64,000 bases of DNA from Vogesella urethralis (GTDB lineage: Bacteria > Pseudomonadota > Gammaproteobacteria > Burkholderiales > Chromobacteriaceae), in NCBI RefSeq assembly GCF_007644045.2, contig NZ_VMDW02000099.1, positions 1-64,000 of the forward strand, given 5' to 3'. Below, one piece after another: positions 18,559-27,882 of the stretch. Below the pieces are notes generated by a model. The model ran no database searches, had not been told where the DNA came from, and worked only from the letters and a program-made list of their open reading frames with translations. Positions within the stretch are counted from its first letter, which is position 1. The number at the start of each line of letters is the position of its first letter. Made by a program: the position numbers and the translations under genes.

Positions 18559-20094
18559 CTACAGCGACGGCAGCAGGCCGGGGATGGCGAAGCGGTTGTA
18601 CTCGGCGCGCTGGATCAGGGCGCAGGCTTTTTCGATGTCGGGCGCAAAGTAGCGGTCCTTGTCGTAGAAGCTTACCTGTTCACGCAGCACGGCCTTGGCG
18701 TCTTCCAGCGCGTCGGCGGCCTTGTTCGGGGCGCGGAAGTCCACGCCCTGGCAGGCGGCCAGCAGCTCTACCGCCAGGATGCCGGCGGTGTTGTCGGCCA
18801 TGTCGCGCAGGCGGCGGCCGGCGAAGGTGGCCATCGACACGTGGTCTTCCTGGTTGGCGCTGGTGGGCAGGCTGTCTACCGAGGCCGGGTGGGCCAGCGA
18901 CTTGTTCTCGGACGCCAGTGCGGCGCCGGTAACCTGGGCGATCATGAAGCCGGAGTTCACGCCGCCGTTGTTCACCAGGAACGGGGGCAGCTTGGACAGG
19001 TTGCTGTCGATCAGCAGCGCCATGCGGCGTTCGGACAGCGAACCGATTTCGGCAATGGCCAGCGCCAGGTTGTCGGCGGCAAACGCTACCGGCTCGGCGT
19101 GGAAGTTGCCGCCGGACAGGATGTCGTTATCGTCGGCAAACACCAGCGGGTTGTCGGATACCGAGTTGGCTTCCACCAGCAGCACTTCGGAAGACTGGCG
19201 GATTTGCGTCAGGCAAGCGCCCATCACTTGCGGCTGGCAGCGCAGGCTGTACGGGTCTTGTACCTTGCCGCAGTTGGCGTGGCTGTCGGCGATTTGCGAG
19301 CCGGCACCCAGCAGCGCGCGGTATTGCGCGGCGGCGTCGATCTGGCCTTTGTGGCCGCGTACCTGGTGGATGCGGTCGTCGAACGGGGTGCGGCTGCCCT
19401 GGGCGGCTTCTACCGACATGGCACCGGCCACCGAGGCGGCCACGTACAGGTCTTCGGCGGCAAACAGGCCTTCCAGCGCAAAGGCGGTGGACGCCTGGGT
19501 GCCGTTCAGCAGGGCCAGGCCTTCTTTCGGGGCCAGGGTAATCGGCTCCAGGCCGGCGCTGCGCATGGCCACGGCGCCCGGTACGCGTACGCCGTCCACA
19601 AAGGCTTCGCCTTCGCCGATCAGCACCGCGCTCATGTGCGACAGCGGGGCCAGGTCGCCGGAGGCGCCGACGGAGCCCTTCTGCGGAATCACCGGGTAGA
19701 TGCCCTTGTTGAACAGGGTGATCATCGCGTCCAGCACCAGGCGGCGGATGCCGGAGAAACCGCGCGACAGCGAGTTGATCTTCAGTGCCATCACCAGGCG
19801 CACGGTGCTGTCCTGCATCGGCTCGCCGATACCGGCGGCGTGCGACAGCACGATGGAGCGCTGCAGCAGCTCCAGTTCGTCGGCGGCGATCTTGGTGTTG
19901 GCCAGCAGGCCAAAGCCGGTGTTGATGCCGTATACGGTGCGGTTTTCGGCCAGCACGCGCGCCACGGTGGCGGCAGAGGCGTCGATGGCGGCGTGGGCGG
20001 CCGGGTCCAGCGCCAGCTGGATGGCCGGGTTGCGGGCGATCTGGCGCAGTTGGGCCAGGGTGAGCTTGCCCGGGGTAATGGTGATGGTGGTCAT
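18559..20094 (-). CDS. hutH: Histidine ammonia-lyase
   Basis: 511 residues, the usual length. Deaminates histidine to urocanate, first step of histidine catabolism. The Ala-Ser-Gly triad that cyclises into the MIO electrophile is in [15 protein letters not shown] (about residues 140-155). AAGGTACCACC precedes the ATG. It is the promoter-distal gene of the minus-strand hut cluster and is separated from hutU by 247 bp of repeats. Confidence 0.97.
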   Translation of the reverse strand: MTTITITPGKLTLAQLRQIARNPAIQLALDPAAHAAIDASAATVARVLAENRTVYGINTGFGLLANTKIAADELELLQRSIVLSHAAGIGEPMQDSTVRLVMALKINSLSRGFSGIRRLVLDAMITLFNKGIYPVIPQKGSVGASGDLAPLSHMSAVLIGEGEAFVDGVRVPGAVAMRSAGLEPITLAPKEGLALLNGTQASTAFALEGLFAAEDLYVAASVAGAMSVEAAQGSRTPFDDRIHQVRGHKGQIDAAAQYRALLGAGSQIADSHANCGKVQDPYSLRCQPQVMGACLTQIRQSSEVLLVEANSVSDNPLVFADDNDILSGGNFHAEPVAFAADNLALAIAEIGSLSERRMALLIDSNLSKLPPFLVNNGGVNSGFMIAQVTGAALASENKSLAHPASVDSLPTSANQEDHVSMATFAGRRLRDMADNTAGILAVELLAACQGVDFRAPNKAADALEDAKAVLREQVSFYDKDRYFAPDIEKACALIQRAEYNRFAIPGLLPSL

Positions 20095-20111
20095 GGTGGT
20101 ACCTTTTTCTG

Positions 20112-20302
20112 TCGGCCACGAAAACCACGAAAAAACACAGACAAGACCTTATTTGGCCACCCGTAGGATGGGTGAAGCGCAACGCAACCCATCGCAATCG
20201 CAGTGGCAGACGGTGTGATGGGTTACGGGGCTAGCCCCTCCACCCATCCTACGCATTCAAAAAGTCCTGTACGTACCCTTTCGTGGTTTTCGTGGCAAAA
20301 AT
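20112..20302. repeat. hutH-hutU gap: outer TTTCGTGG inverted repeat around a REP pair
   Basis: Outer arms GGCCACGAAAACCACGAAAA (20114-) and TTTCGTGGTTTTCGTGGCAA (from 20280) are inverted relative to each other. Between them, GTAGGATGGGTGAAGCGCAA (20163-) and its inverted partner ending CACCCATCCTAC (to about 20252) form a REP pair, both with a GTAG head. At 20311-20330 CTGCGGCCAAGGTTGGCCGC forms a short perfect palindrome 12 bp beyond the hutU stop. Confidence 0.7.
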
Positions 20303-20341
20303 TCTGGCCCCTGCGGCCAAGGTTGGCCGCAGGGTACGGGT

Positions 20342-22030
20342 TTACTTGATCATCGGCAGTTTGAGGCCAAAGCGCTTGGCGGCGGCCACGGCTTGCTCGT
20401 AACCGGCGTCGGCATGGCGCATTACGCCGCTGCCGCAGTCATTCACCAGCACGCGGGCCAGGCGCTCGGCGGCGGCGTCGCTGCCGTCAGCCACGATCAC
20501 CATGCCGGAGTGCTGCGAGTAGCCCATGCCCACGCCGCCACCGTGGTGCAGCGATACCCAGCTGGCACCGCCGGCGGTGTTCAGCAGCGCGTTCAGCAGC
20601 GGCCAGTCGGATACGGCGTCGGTGCCGTCCTTCATGGCTTCGGTTTCGCGGTTCGGGCTGGCAACCGAGCCGGTGTCCAGGTGGTCGCGGCCGATGACGA
20701 TCGGCGCTTTCAGCTCGCCGTTCTTCACCATTTCGTTGAATGCCAGGCCAGCGAGGTGACGCTCGCCCAGGCCCAGCCAACAGATGCGCGCCGGCAGGCC
20801 CTGGAAGCTGATGCGCTCGCGCGCCATGTCCAGCCAGCGGTGGGTGTGCTTGTTGTCCGGGAACAGTTCCTTGATCTTGGCGTCGGTCTTGTAGATGTCT
20901 TCCGGGTCGCCGGACAGCGCTACCCAGCGGAACGGGCCCTTGCCTTCGCAGAACAGCGGGCGGATGTAGGCCGGCACAAAGCCCGGGAAGTCGAAAGCGT
21001 TGGCCACGCCCTGGTCGAACGCCACCTGGCGGATGTTGTTGCCGTAATCGACGGTGGGGATGCCCATGGCCTGGAAGTCCAGCATGGCCTGTACGTGCAC
21101 GGCGCAGCTCTTGGCGGCTTCGGCGGTCAGGCGGGCGTGCAGTTCCGGCTTGGTCTGCGCGTCTTTCCATTGCTCGACGGTCCAGCCCAGCGGCAGGTAG
21201 CCGTTGATCAGGTCGTGGGCGGAGGTCTGGTCGGTCACCAGGTCGGGCTTGATGCCGCCGGCCTGGGCGCGGCGTACCAGCTCCGGCAGTACCTCGGCGG
21301 CGTTACCCAGCAGCGCGATGGACACGGCTTCCTTGCGCGCGGTGTGTTCCTTGATCAGTTCCAGCGCGTGGTCGATGTCGCGCGCTTGCTTGTCCACGTA
21401 GCGGGTACGCAGGCGGAAGTCGATGCTGCTCTGCTGGCATTCGATGTTCAGCGAGCAGGCACCGGCCAGCGTGGCGGCCAACGGCTGGGCGCCGCCCATG
21501 CCGCCGAGGCCGGCGGTGAGGATCCAGCGGCCGGACAGGTCGTTGTTGTAGTGCTGGCGGCCGGCTTCGACGAAGGTTTCGAAGGTGCCTTGCACGATGC
21601 CCTGGCTACCGATGTAGATCCAGCTGCCGGCGGTCATCTGGCCGTACATGAACAGGCCTTTGCGGTCCAGCTCGTTGAAGTGGTCCCAGTTGGCCCATTT
21701 CGGTACCAGGTTGGAGTTGGCAATCAGCACGCGCGGGGCGTTGGCGTGGGTCTTGAACACGCCTACCGGCTTGCCGGACTGCACCAGCAGGGTTTCGTCT
21801 TCGTTCAGCTCTTTGAGGCTGGCCAGGATCTGGTCGAAGCACTCCCAGTTACGCGCCGCACGGCCGATGCCGCCGTACACCACCAGACCTTGCGGGTTTT
21901 CCGCCACGTCCGGGTCCAGGTTGTTCTGGATCATGCGGAAGGCCGCTTCGGCGATCCAGTTCTTGCAATGCAGGTCGCTGCCGTGCGGGGCACGGATAAC
22001 ACGGGAAGCATCAAAACGCGGGTCGTTCAT
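20342..22030 (-). CDS. hutU: Urocanate hydratase
   Basis: 562 residues from the ATG at 22030 (AGAGGAG upstream). Converts urocanate to imidazolone propionate using tightly bound NAD as electrophile. Family landmarks include [12 protein letters not shown] (NAD site), [15 protein letters not shown] and the Cys-containing [16 protein letters not shown] longer frame upstream only translates the intergenic repeats and is rejected as N-terminus. Confidence 0.97.
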   Translation of the reverse strand: MNDPRFDASRVIRAPHGSDLHCKNWIAEAAFRMIQNNLDPDVAENPQGLVVYGGIGRAARNWECFDQILASLKELNEDETLLVQSGKPVGVFKTHANAPRVLIANSNLVPKWANWDHFNELDRKGLFMYGQMTAGSWIYIGSQGIVQGTFETFVEAGRQHYNNDLSGRWILTAGLGGMGGAQPLAATLAGACSLNIECQQSSIDFRLRTRYVDKQARDIDHALELIKEHTARKEAVSIALLGNAAEVLPELVRRAQAGGIKPDLVTDQTSAHDLINGYLPLGWTVEQWKDAQTKPELHARLTAEAAKSCAVHVQAMLDFQAMGIPTVDYGNNIRQVAFDQGVANAFDFPGFVPAYIRPLFCEGKGPFRWVALSGDPEDIYKTDAKIKELFPDNKHTHRWLDMARERISFQGLPARICWLGLGERHLAGLAFNEMVKNGELKAPIVIGRDHLDTGSVASPNRETEAMKDGTDAVSDWPLLNALLNTAGGASWVSLHHGGGVGMGYSQHSGMVIVADGSDAAAERLARVLVNDCGSGVMRHADAGYEQAVAAAKRFGLKLPMIK

Positions 22031-22055
22031 GGGAGTCTCTCCTCTAAAAATCTGT

Positions 22056-22288
22056 GTTGGCCGCGAAAGCACGCTAAAAGCCTGTTTTAGCCACGAAAGT
22101 ACGGCAAAGGCCTGTTTCAGCCACGAAAGCACACGAAAAACACGGACGGAACCAGCTTGTTTTCCATCGCCGGCCGAATTGGCAGACGGGCGATATCGCA
22201 TGGCGGGATGTGGTGGTGTTTAGTCGTTTTCGAGGCCGATAGCCTGTTACGTTTTCCGTGCCTTTCGTGTGTTTTCGTGGCGAGAAAA
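22056..22288. repeat. hutU-hutG gap: degenerate TTTCGTGG repeats
   Basis: Three degenerate GCCACGAAAGCACG-type units (22062-22142) and an inverted CTTTCGTGTGTTTTCGTGGC arm (22262-22283). No gene or RNA recognised between them. Confidence 0.65.
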
Positions 22289-22290
22289 TA

Positions 22291-23223
22291 TCAACGGCGC
22301 AGCTGGCGGGTAATGCCCCAGGCCAGGCGGGCGGCGGCTTTGGCGCCGTGGCTGTCCTGATCGAAAGCGGGGTTGAATTCCACCAGGTCGGCGCCGATCA
22401 GCTTGCCGCTGCGCGCCAGCTTGGCCACCAGCGCGTCCACCACGGCGATGTCCACGCCGTAACCGGCCGGCGCCGACACCGCCGGCATTTGCGCGGCGGG
22501 CAGCACGTCCAGGTCGATGGTGAGGTACACCGCGTCCACGCTATCGACGAACTCGGCCAGCTGCTGGCGCGCTTCGGCCAGGTGCCACGGCGTCATGTCG
22601 CTGTCCAGCCGCCATTCGGCGCCCAGGCGGGCGGCGGTATCGAACAGCGCACGGGTGTTGGCGGTTTCGGCCACGCCCAGGCACAGGTAGCGGAACGGCT
22701 GGCCCAGCGTGTGGCAGGCCGCCGCGATCTGCGCAAACGGCGTGCCGCTGGTGGCGGTGTCGGCCTGGCGCAGGTCGAAATGGGCGTCGAAGTTGACGAT
22801 GCCAATGCGCTTGCCGGCGTGGGCGCGGGCCAGGCCCAGCCAGTGGCCGTAGGCGGTTTCGTGGCCGCCACCCAGTACCAGCGGCAGATGGCCGGCTTGC
22901 ACGATGGCGCTGACGGCTGCGGCCAACCTTTCGTGCGCGGCGTCCAGGTCACCGTCGTCACAGCGCACAGTGCCGGCGTCGTACAGCGGCAGCGTCGGGT
23001 GCCAGGCTAGGTTGGCCAGCGCACGGCGCAGCGCCAGCGGGCCGTCCACGGCGCCGGTACGGCCCTGGTTGCGGCGCACGCCTTCGTCGCAGGCAAAGCC
23101 GAGGATGGCAATGCCGGGCGCGGCGCCCGCGGCCAGCGGCTGTACCGCCTGGTGCCAGCGACGGGCGGCGTCGCCTTCGGCGGCGTCGACGCGGCCGGTC
23201 CACATGCTTATGTCTATCGTCAT
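22291..23223 (-). CDS. hutG: Formimidoylglutamase
   Basis: 310 residues of the arginase/ureohydrolase superfamily. Manganese ligands are visible in GGGHETAYGH, NFDAHFDLR and the TIDLDVL segment. It hydrolyses N-formimidoyl-glutamate to glutamate and formamide, so this locus encodes the direct four-step pathway; hutF is not present. Lies between hutU and hutI. Confidence 0.9.
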   Translation of the reverse strand: MTIDISMWTGRVDAAEGDAARRWHQAVQPLAAGAAPGIAILGFACDEGVRRNQGRTGAVDGPLALRRALANLAWHPTLPLYDAGTVRCDDGDLDAAHERLAAAVSAIVQAGHLPLVLGGGHETAYGHWLGLARAHAGKRIGIVNFDAHFDLRQADTATSGTPFAQIAAACHTLGQPFRYLCLGVAETANTRALFDTAARLGAEWRLDSDMTPWHLAEARQQLAEFVDSVDAVYLTIDLDVLPAAQMPAVSAPAGYGVDIAVVDALVAKLARSGKLIGADLVEFNPAFDQDSHGAKAAARLAWGITRQLRR

Positions 23224-23249
23224 TTGAAAATCCTTTTTGCCATGAAGGC

Positions 23250-23458
23250 GTAAAACCTGTTCTGGCCACGAAACCCGCGAAAAACACGAAAATGATTTAA
23301 AACGCTATGTCTCAAGGAAACAGTGGAAAACCCAAGTGCTTTTAACTGCACGGCGTTGCCATGCTTTTTACTTTTCTTGTTTCCGTGTTTTCCGTGTGTT
23401 TCCGTGGCCAAAAATAATTTTATCTTTCGTGTTTTTTCGTGGTTTTCGTGGCAAAAGC
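23250..23458. repeat. hutG-hutI gap: TTTCGTGG inverted repeats
   Basis: Left arm GGCCACGAAACCCGCGAAAA (from 23265) and two right arms (CCGTGTGTTTCCGTGGCC near 23392 and TTTTTCGTGGTTTTCGTGGC near 23434). The same arms occur in both other long hut gaps and nowhere else that I noticed in the window. Confidence 0.7.
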
Positions 23459-23481
23459 GCTGTTGCCTTTTCTAGCCCGGT

Positions 23482-24717
23482 CTAATCAATGTGCTGCACC
23501 GCACCCCGGAACACGCGCTGCTTCAGCGGGTTGGTGCCCAGGCCGTACACGATTTCGGCCGGGTGCTCGATGTCCCACAGCAGCAGGTCGGCCACGCAGC
23601 CGGCGGCCAACTTACCGTGGCTGTGGCCGCGCCCCAGCGCCTGCGCGGCGTGGCGGGTGGCGCCCAGCAGCGCTTCTTCCGGCGTCAGGCCGAACAGCAC
23701 GCAGGCCTGGTTCATCGCCAGCCGCAGCGAGGCAAACGGGCTGGTGCCGGGGTTGAGGTCGGTGGACACCGCCATCGCCACACCGGCCGCGCGCAATTTG
23801 TCTACCGGCGGTTTCTGCGTTTCGCGCAGGAAGTAGTAGGCCCCGGGCAGCAGTACCGCCACGGTGCCGGCCTGCGCCATGGCGGCCACGCCGGCGTCGT
23901 CCAGGTATTCGATATGGTCGGCCGACAAGCCGCCACACTCGGCCACCAGCGCGGCGCCGTGCAGGTTGGACAGCTGCTCGACGTGGCCTTTCAGCTGCAA
24001 ACCGTGGGCGCGGGCGGCGTCGAACACGCGGCGGGTTTGCGCCGGTGAAAAACCGACCCCTTCGCAGAACACGTCCACCGCTTCGGCCAGGCCTTCGGCA
24101 GCGGCGGCCGGCAGGATGGTGTGGCATACGTAATCGATATAGGCGTCGGCCTGGCCGGCGTACTCCGGCGGCAGCGCGTGCGCCGACAGCAGCGTGGTGG
24201 CCACTTCTACCGGCAGCGCAGCGGCCAGACGGCGCGCGGCGCGCAGTTGCTTCAGCTCGTCGGCCAGCGTCAGGCCGTAGCCGGACTTGATCTCGACGGT
24301 GGTAACGCCTTCCTTCATCAGCGCTTTCAGGCGCGGCAGGCTGGCCAGCGCCAGCTCGTCTTCGTCCAGGCTGCGGGTGGCGCGCACGGTGGAAATGATG
24401 CCGCCGCCTTCGGCCGCGATTTGCTGGTACGGCACGCCGGTGAGGCGTTTTTCCCATTCGGCGGCGCGGTTGCCGCCGTACACCAGGTGAGTGTGGCAAT
24501 CCACCAGGCCGGGGGTGAGCCAGCGCCCTTGCGCGTCGTGCACGCTACCGGCCTGGCCGAAAGCCTGCAGCGCCTGGGCTTGCGGCAGCACGGCGTGGAT
24601 GCGGCCATCCTTCAGCCATAGCGCGTGGCCTTCCAGCGCGCCGTACGGCGCGGGGTTGGCCGCATCACAGGTGGCGAGGCGGGCGTTGATCCACAAGGAC
24701 TGGTCGGGCTGGTGCAT
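23482..24717 (-). CDS. hutI: Imidazolonepropionase
   Basis: 411 residues from ATG 24717 (GGAT eight bases upstream); a longer frame starts inside the operator and is rejected. An amidohydrolase that opens imidazolone propionate to formimidoyl-glutamate. Metal-site motifs are [10 protein letters not shown], the later [13 protein letters not shown] and the [11 protein letters not shown] segment. It is the first enzyme gene after hutC and the HutC-type site at 24743-24752 lies in its promoter. Confidence 0.95.
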   Translation of the reverse strand: MHQPDQSLWINARLATCDAANPAPYGALEGHALWLKDGRIHAVLPQAQALQAFGQAGSVHDAQGRWLTPGLVDCHTHLVYGGNRAAEWEKRLTGVPYQQIAAEGGGIISTVRATRSLDEDELALASLPRLKALMKEGVTTVEIKSGYGLTLADELKQLRAARRLAAALPVEVATTLLSAHALPPEYAGQADAYIDYVCHTILPAAAAEGLAEAVDVFCEGVGFSPAQTRRVFDAARAHGLQLKGHVEQLSNLHGAALVAECGGLSADHIEYLDDAGVAAMAQAGTVAVLLPGAYYFLRETQKPPVDKLRAAGVAMAVSTDLNPGTSPFASLRLAMNQACVLFGLTPEEALLGATRHAAQALGRGHSHGKLAAGCVADLLLWDIEHPAEIVYGLGTNPLKQRVFRGAVQHID

Positions 24718-24742
24718 GGTGAAATCCGGTTGCGCGATTAAT

Positions 24743-24752
24743 TGTATATACA
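24743..24752. promoter_or_regulatory. HutC-type operator in front of hutI
   Basis: TGTATATACA, a perfect palindrome within AATTGTATATACATTT, 26 bp upstream of the hutI start. HutC repressors of proteobacteria bind TGTATATACA-like sites and release them on binding urocanate. Confidence 0.7.
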
Positions 24753-24844
24753 TTTAGACCATGCACGCTGCCACGTCAAGCAGCTTTTATTGCCGCGCCG
24801 CAGCAATACCGGCATGCCAACGCGTAAAAAACCCATAAAAAACA

Positions 24845-24870
24845 ACAGGCCACGTCAAAACGTGGCCTGT
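24845..24870 (-). terminator. Terminator of hutC
   Basis: ACAGGCCACG / CGTGGCCTGT form a perfect 10-bp stem; on the minus strand it is followed by TGTTTTTTATGG. It sits 30 bp past the hutC stop, so hutC and hutI should be separate transcripts. Confidence 0.8.
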
Positions 24871-24888
24871 GGCGGGGTGTGGCTTAAA

Positions 24889-24898
24889 TGTATATACA
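24889..24898. promoter_or_regulatory. Second HutC-type operator, directly after the hutC stop
   Basis: TGTATATACA again, within AAATGTATATACAATTA, immediately adjacent to the TAA of hutC and 137 bp from the first site. It lies upstream of the hutC terminator, an odd place for a simple promoter block. Confidence 0.6.
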
Positions 24899-24899
24899 A

Positions 24900-25628
24900 T
24901 TACGTTTTGCGTACCCGCGTCTGCGAGCGCAGCTTGTACTTGCTGCCGGGGTGCAGCAGGCGGGCAAAGCTGACCAGGTGCTTGCCGGACCAGGTACGGC
25001 GCAGCACACGCAGGCACGGCTCCGGCAGCGCCAGCGCCAGCAGCTGCTGTTCGTCGGCGCCAGGCAGTACCGCTTCTACCGTGTGTTCCACGTCGGTGAG
25101 CGGGCAGGTGCGCATCAGGTAGGCGTTGGGGGTTTCCTGCTCGAAAGCCTGCGCCAGGTAGTCGGGCGCCCACTGCGGGTTCACGTAGCGGTCTTCGATC
25201 TGGATCGGGCTGTCGTCTTCGTGGTGCACGATCAGCGAGTGAAACACCACCGCACCGGCAGCCATGCCCAGGCGCAGCGCCACTTCCTCGCTGGACGGCT
25301 CGGCGCGGGCAAACAGCACCTGGGCGCGGTAGGCGTGGCCGCGCAGCGCGATTTCTTCGGCGATATTGTTGACGTCCAGCAGCGGCGACTCGGCCTTGCG
25401 CTCGGCGACGTAGGTGCCGTCACCTGCGTAACGCAGCAGCACGCCGGCCTCGGCCAGGTCGCGGATGGCCTTGTTGACCGTCATGCGCGACACGCCGAAC
25501 TGGCGCGCCAGCTCCACTTCGGGCGGAATCTTGGCACCGGGGGCGAAGGTACGCTGCTTGATGCCGTCGAGGATAAAGTCGCGGATACGCAGGTAATGGG
25601 GCTTGGCGGCGGGTTTGGGCGTGCTCAT
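24900..25628 (-). CDS. hutC: Histidine utilisation repressor, GntR/HutC family
   Basis: 242 residues from ATG 25628. N-terminal GntR winged helix (about 10-80; YLRIRDFILDGIKQRTF, PPEVELARQFGVSRMTVNKAIRDLAEAG) and a C-terminal UTRA effector domain (about 95-235) that binds urocanate in this family. It sits upstream of hutI on the same strand, separated by its own terminator. Expected to repress hutIGUH. Confidence 0.93.
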   Translation of the reverse strand: MSTPKPAAKPHYLRIRDFILDGIKQRTFAPGAKIPPEVELARQFGVSRMTVNKAIRDLAEAGVLLRYAGDGTYVAERKAESPLLDVNNIAEEIALRGHAYRAQVLFARAEPSSEEVALRLGMAAGAVVFHSLIVHHEDDSPIQIEDRYVNPQWAPDYLAQAFEQETPNAYLMRTCPLTDVEHTVEAVLPGADEQQLLALALPEPCLRVLRRTWSGKHLVSFARLLHPGSKYKLRSQTRVRKT

Positions 25629-25743
25629 GCCGTGATTGTAACGCGGCACTGGTCAAAGCGCTTGGCAGCGGTTAGCTTAGAGCCGAATGGCATGCATGCA
25701 CGCATGCCTGGCCTGCTTCCCTACCCTTACCGATGGAATCGCC

Positions 25744-26613
25744 ATGAGTCATCCCGTACACCCCGACCTGTTACCCGCTGGCGTACGCGCCATCGAACTG
25801 GCCCCCGGCGTACCCGGCCTGGCCTTTACCCACCCGGCGTTCAGCGCCAGCCTCAGCCTGTACGGCGGCCAGTTGCTGGGTTTTACCCCGCACGGCGGCC
25901 AACCCCTGTTTTACCTGTCGCCGGCCGCCATACTGCAGCCTGGTAAAGCCATTCGCGGCGGTGTGCCGCTGTGTTGGCCATGGTTCGGCAAGCACGCTAG
26001 CGATGCCAGCCTGCCGCAGCACGGCGTGGCGCGTACCGCGCAATGGACGGTGAATGCCGTGGCGCGCAGCGAGCGCGGGTTTCACGTGAAACTGAACGGC
26101 CCGCGCTACGGCGAGCTGTCGTCCAGCCTTAGCCTGGTACTGGAAGACAACGGCGTCAGCCTGGCGCTGACCACCCGCAACCACGGTAAAACCAGCGCCA
26201 GCGTCAGCGCCGCGCTGCACAGTTACATCGCGGTAGGCGACCTGCGCCAGGTGGCGCTGAGCGGCCTGGAAAACGCCGCCTGCCACGACAAGCTGACCGA
26301 CACCCACGGCACGCTGCCGGCCACGCCGTGGCGTTTCGCGGCGGCCACCGACGCCGTGGTCAGCAGCGGCGCGGCGCTACAGTTGCACGATGAAGCCTGG
26401 CAACGCACGCTGGCGATCAGCAGCAGCGGCTCGGCCAGCACCGTGGTGTGGACGCCGTGGCAAAGCGGTGCCGCCGCCCTGGCCGACCTGCCGGACGACG
26501 GCTGGCAGCACTTTTTGTGCGTGGAAGCGGCCAACGCCGGTGCCGACCGTCGCGACATCGCCGCCGGCGACAGCCACACGCTGGCCCAGCATTTGCGCCT
26601 GCAGCAGGTATAA
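25744..26613 (+). CDS. yeaD: D-hexose-6-phosphate mutarotase (aldose 1-epimerase family)
   Basis: 289 residues from the ATG at 25744. Beta-sandwich mutarotase of the YeaD type; landmarks are IRGGVPLCWPWFG with the substrate-binding Arg and the HSYIAVGDL segment with the catalytic His. Interconverts anomers of glucose-6-phosphate and related sugars. Transcribed divergently from hutC; the next gene starts 36 bp downstream, so the two may be cotranscribed. Confidence 0.87.
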   Translation: MSHPVHPDLLPAGVRAIELAPGVPGLAFTHPAFSASLSLYGGQLLGFTPHGGQPLFYLSPAAILQPGKAIRGGVPLCWPWFGKHASDASLPQHGVARTAQWTVNAVARSERGFHVKLNGPRYGELSSSLSLVLEDNGVSLALTTRNHGKTSASVSAALHSYIAVGDLRQVALSGLENAACHDKLTDTHGTLPATPWRFAAATDAVVSSGAALQLHDEAWQRTLAISSSGSASTVVWTPWQSGAAALADLPDDGWQHFLCVEAANAGADRRDIAAGDSHTLAQHLRLQQV

Positions 26614-26649
26614 TCGGCGCTTTACCGCCGCTGTGTTGACGAGTACCGC

Positions 26650-27225
26650 ATGATTCAACCCGACCGACTGGACCGCTTCTTTCCGATCAAGTACCCCAAT
26701 GGCAATACCGTCAGCCGCTTTGCCAAGCACTGCCCGCACTGCAAGCAGCTGGTGAAGGCGTCGGCCATGGAAGGCATGGCGCTGCTGCTGCAGGACAAGG
26801 TGTTCGTGCTGGCCGAAGCACGCTGCCCGCAATGCCAGCACGGCTTTACCGTGAAGTGCGTGATCGACGAGCACAAGCAGGTGCACCCGGTGGGCCTGCC
26901 GTCCTTCCTGTACCGCCTGATGCTGCAGTGGGGGGCGCGCAAGCAGGTGCACACCTTCCGCCAGCAAGCAGAATGGCGGATGGCGCAGCAAGCCGCCGAC
27001 GCCGCCGAGGCGGCGCAGCCGGCGGGCACCCAGCTGCCGGACAGCGCGCTGGTGCAGAAGTCGGAAGACATCCTGGGTAATTTCATGGGGCAGCCGATCC
27101 ACGCCTGGATCCTGCACAACGGCCAGCGGCTGGTGTACGACCGTGCCGTGCCGCCGGGCGGGCAGTTCCGGCTGGCGGCAAACGAGGTGCTGTTCGACAA
27201 CCGCCTGATTTATCGCCCGGCCTGA
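26650..27225 (+). CDS. Zinc-ribbon protein of unknown function
   Basis: 191 residues. CPHC (about 29-32) and CPQC (about 60-63) form a four-cysteine zinc ribbon, followed by a helical linker (about 95-125, Ala/Gln-rich) and a C-terminal beta-rich module (about 135-190; GQPIHAWILHNGQRLVYDRAVPPGGQFRL). Not assignable to a named family. Follows the mutarotase by 36 bp and ends at a good terminator. Confidence 0.7.
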   Translation: MIQPDRLDRFFPIKYPNGNTVSRFAKHCPHCKQLVKASAMEGMALLLQDKVFVLAEARCPQCQHGFTVKCVIDEHKQVHPVGLPSFLYRLMLQWGARKQVHTFRQQAEWRMAQQAADAAEAAQPAGTQLPDSALVQKSEDILGNFMGQPIHAWILHNGQRLVYDRAVPPGGQFRLAANEVLFDNRLIYRPA

Positions 27226-27245
27226 TCGCCGGCGCCGCAACAAAA

Positions 27246-27278
27246 AACCCCGTCAGCTTGTGGCGGGGTTGTGTTTTT
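27246..27278 (+). terminator. Rho-independent terminator of the zinc-ribbon gene
   Basis: AACCCCG / CGGGGTT stem with an 11-base loop (27246-27270) followed by GTGTTTTT; 20 bp after the stop codon. Confidence 0.8.
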
Positions 27279-27297
27279 GGCGCGCTGGCAGCGGGGG

Positions 27298-27828
27298 TCA
27301 GTTCAGCCGGATGCGGTACAGGCAGGCGTCGTCGTCGTCACCGCCATCCACCATGCCCAGGCGCTGGCACAAGCGCCTGGCGGCCAGGTTGGCCGCGTCG
27401 GTGCGGGCAAACACCTCCTGCGCGCCGTACGGGCCGAAAGCCAGGCTCAGCACGCTGTCCATTGCTTCGGTATACAGCCCGATGCCCAGCCAGTCCGGGT
27501 GCCCCCAGAATCCCAGCTCCCAGCAGTGTGCGCTGCGCAGATGCAGCTCGGCACAGCCGACGACCTCGTCGCCCATCCATAACAGCGCGATCTTGTCCTG
27601 CCCTTGCGACCACACCAGCGCCACCCGCTGGCACCAGGCCTCGCTGGCGTGCACATCCTGCGGCGCCTGCGCCCACGGCAAGCTGTCCGGAAAGCGCCGC
27701 AACAAGGGCAGGCTGGCTTCGATCGCCGCCAACAAGGCGGCACCGTCACCCGGCTGTGGTGCCGCCAACCTCAGGCGTGGCGTGTGGTAGCCGTCCAGCA
27801 AGGGGTCGGCCAAGGCTAACGGTTTCAT
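27298..27828 (-). CDS. GNAT acetyltransferase, RimJ/RimL type
   Basis: 176 residues from ATG 27828, with GGGAGG five to six bases upstream. The fold pattern (TPRLRLAAPQPGDGAALL, ...ELGFWGHPDWLGIGLYTEAMDSVL..., AANLAARRLCQRLGM) is that of ribosomal-protein-type N-acetyltransferases; the acetyl-CoA loop is degenerate (HPDWLGIGLYTEA instead of QxxGxG). Substrate unknown. Confidence 0.8.
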   Translation of the reverse strand: MKPLALADPLLDGYHTPRLRLAAPQPGDGAALLAAIEASLPLLRRFPDSLPWAQAPQDVHASEAWCQRVALVWSQGQDKIALLWMGDEVVGCAELHLRSAHCWELGFWGHPDWLGIGLYTEAMDSVLSLAFGPYGAQEVFARTDAANLAARRLCQRLGMVDGGDDDDACLYRIRLN

Positions 27829-27882
27829 GCATCCTCCCGACCCTGATGTACAGGGCAACGCTACGGGTGGGCAACGGCGGGA

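Noticed and set aside
18505-22090. Long plus-strand open frames opposite hutH and hutU
   Set aside because: Antisense shadows; hutH and hutU have full catalytic motifs on the minus strand.
22031-22201. 57-residue N-terminal extension of HutU
   Set aside because: It translates the TTTCGTGG repeats; the internal ATG has an AGAGGAG site and gives the normal protein length.
18559-25628. Horizontal transfer of the hut cluster
   Set aside because: Codon use and GC look like the neighbours; only the gaps are unusual.
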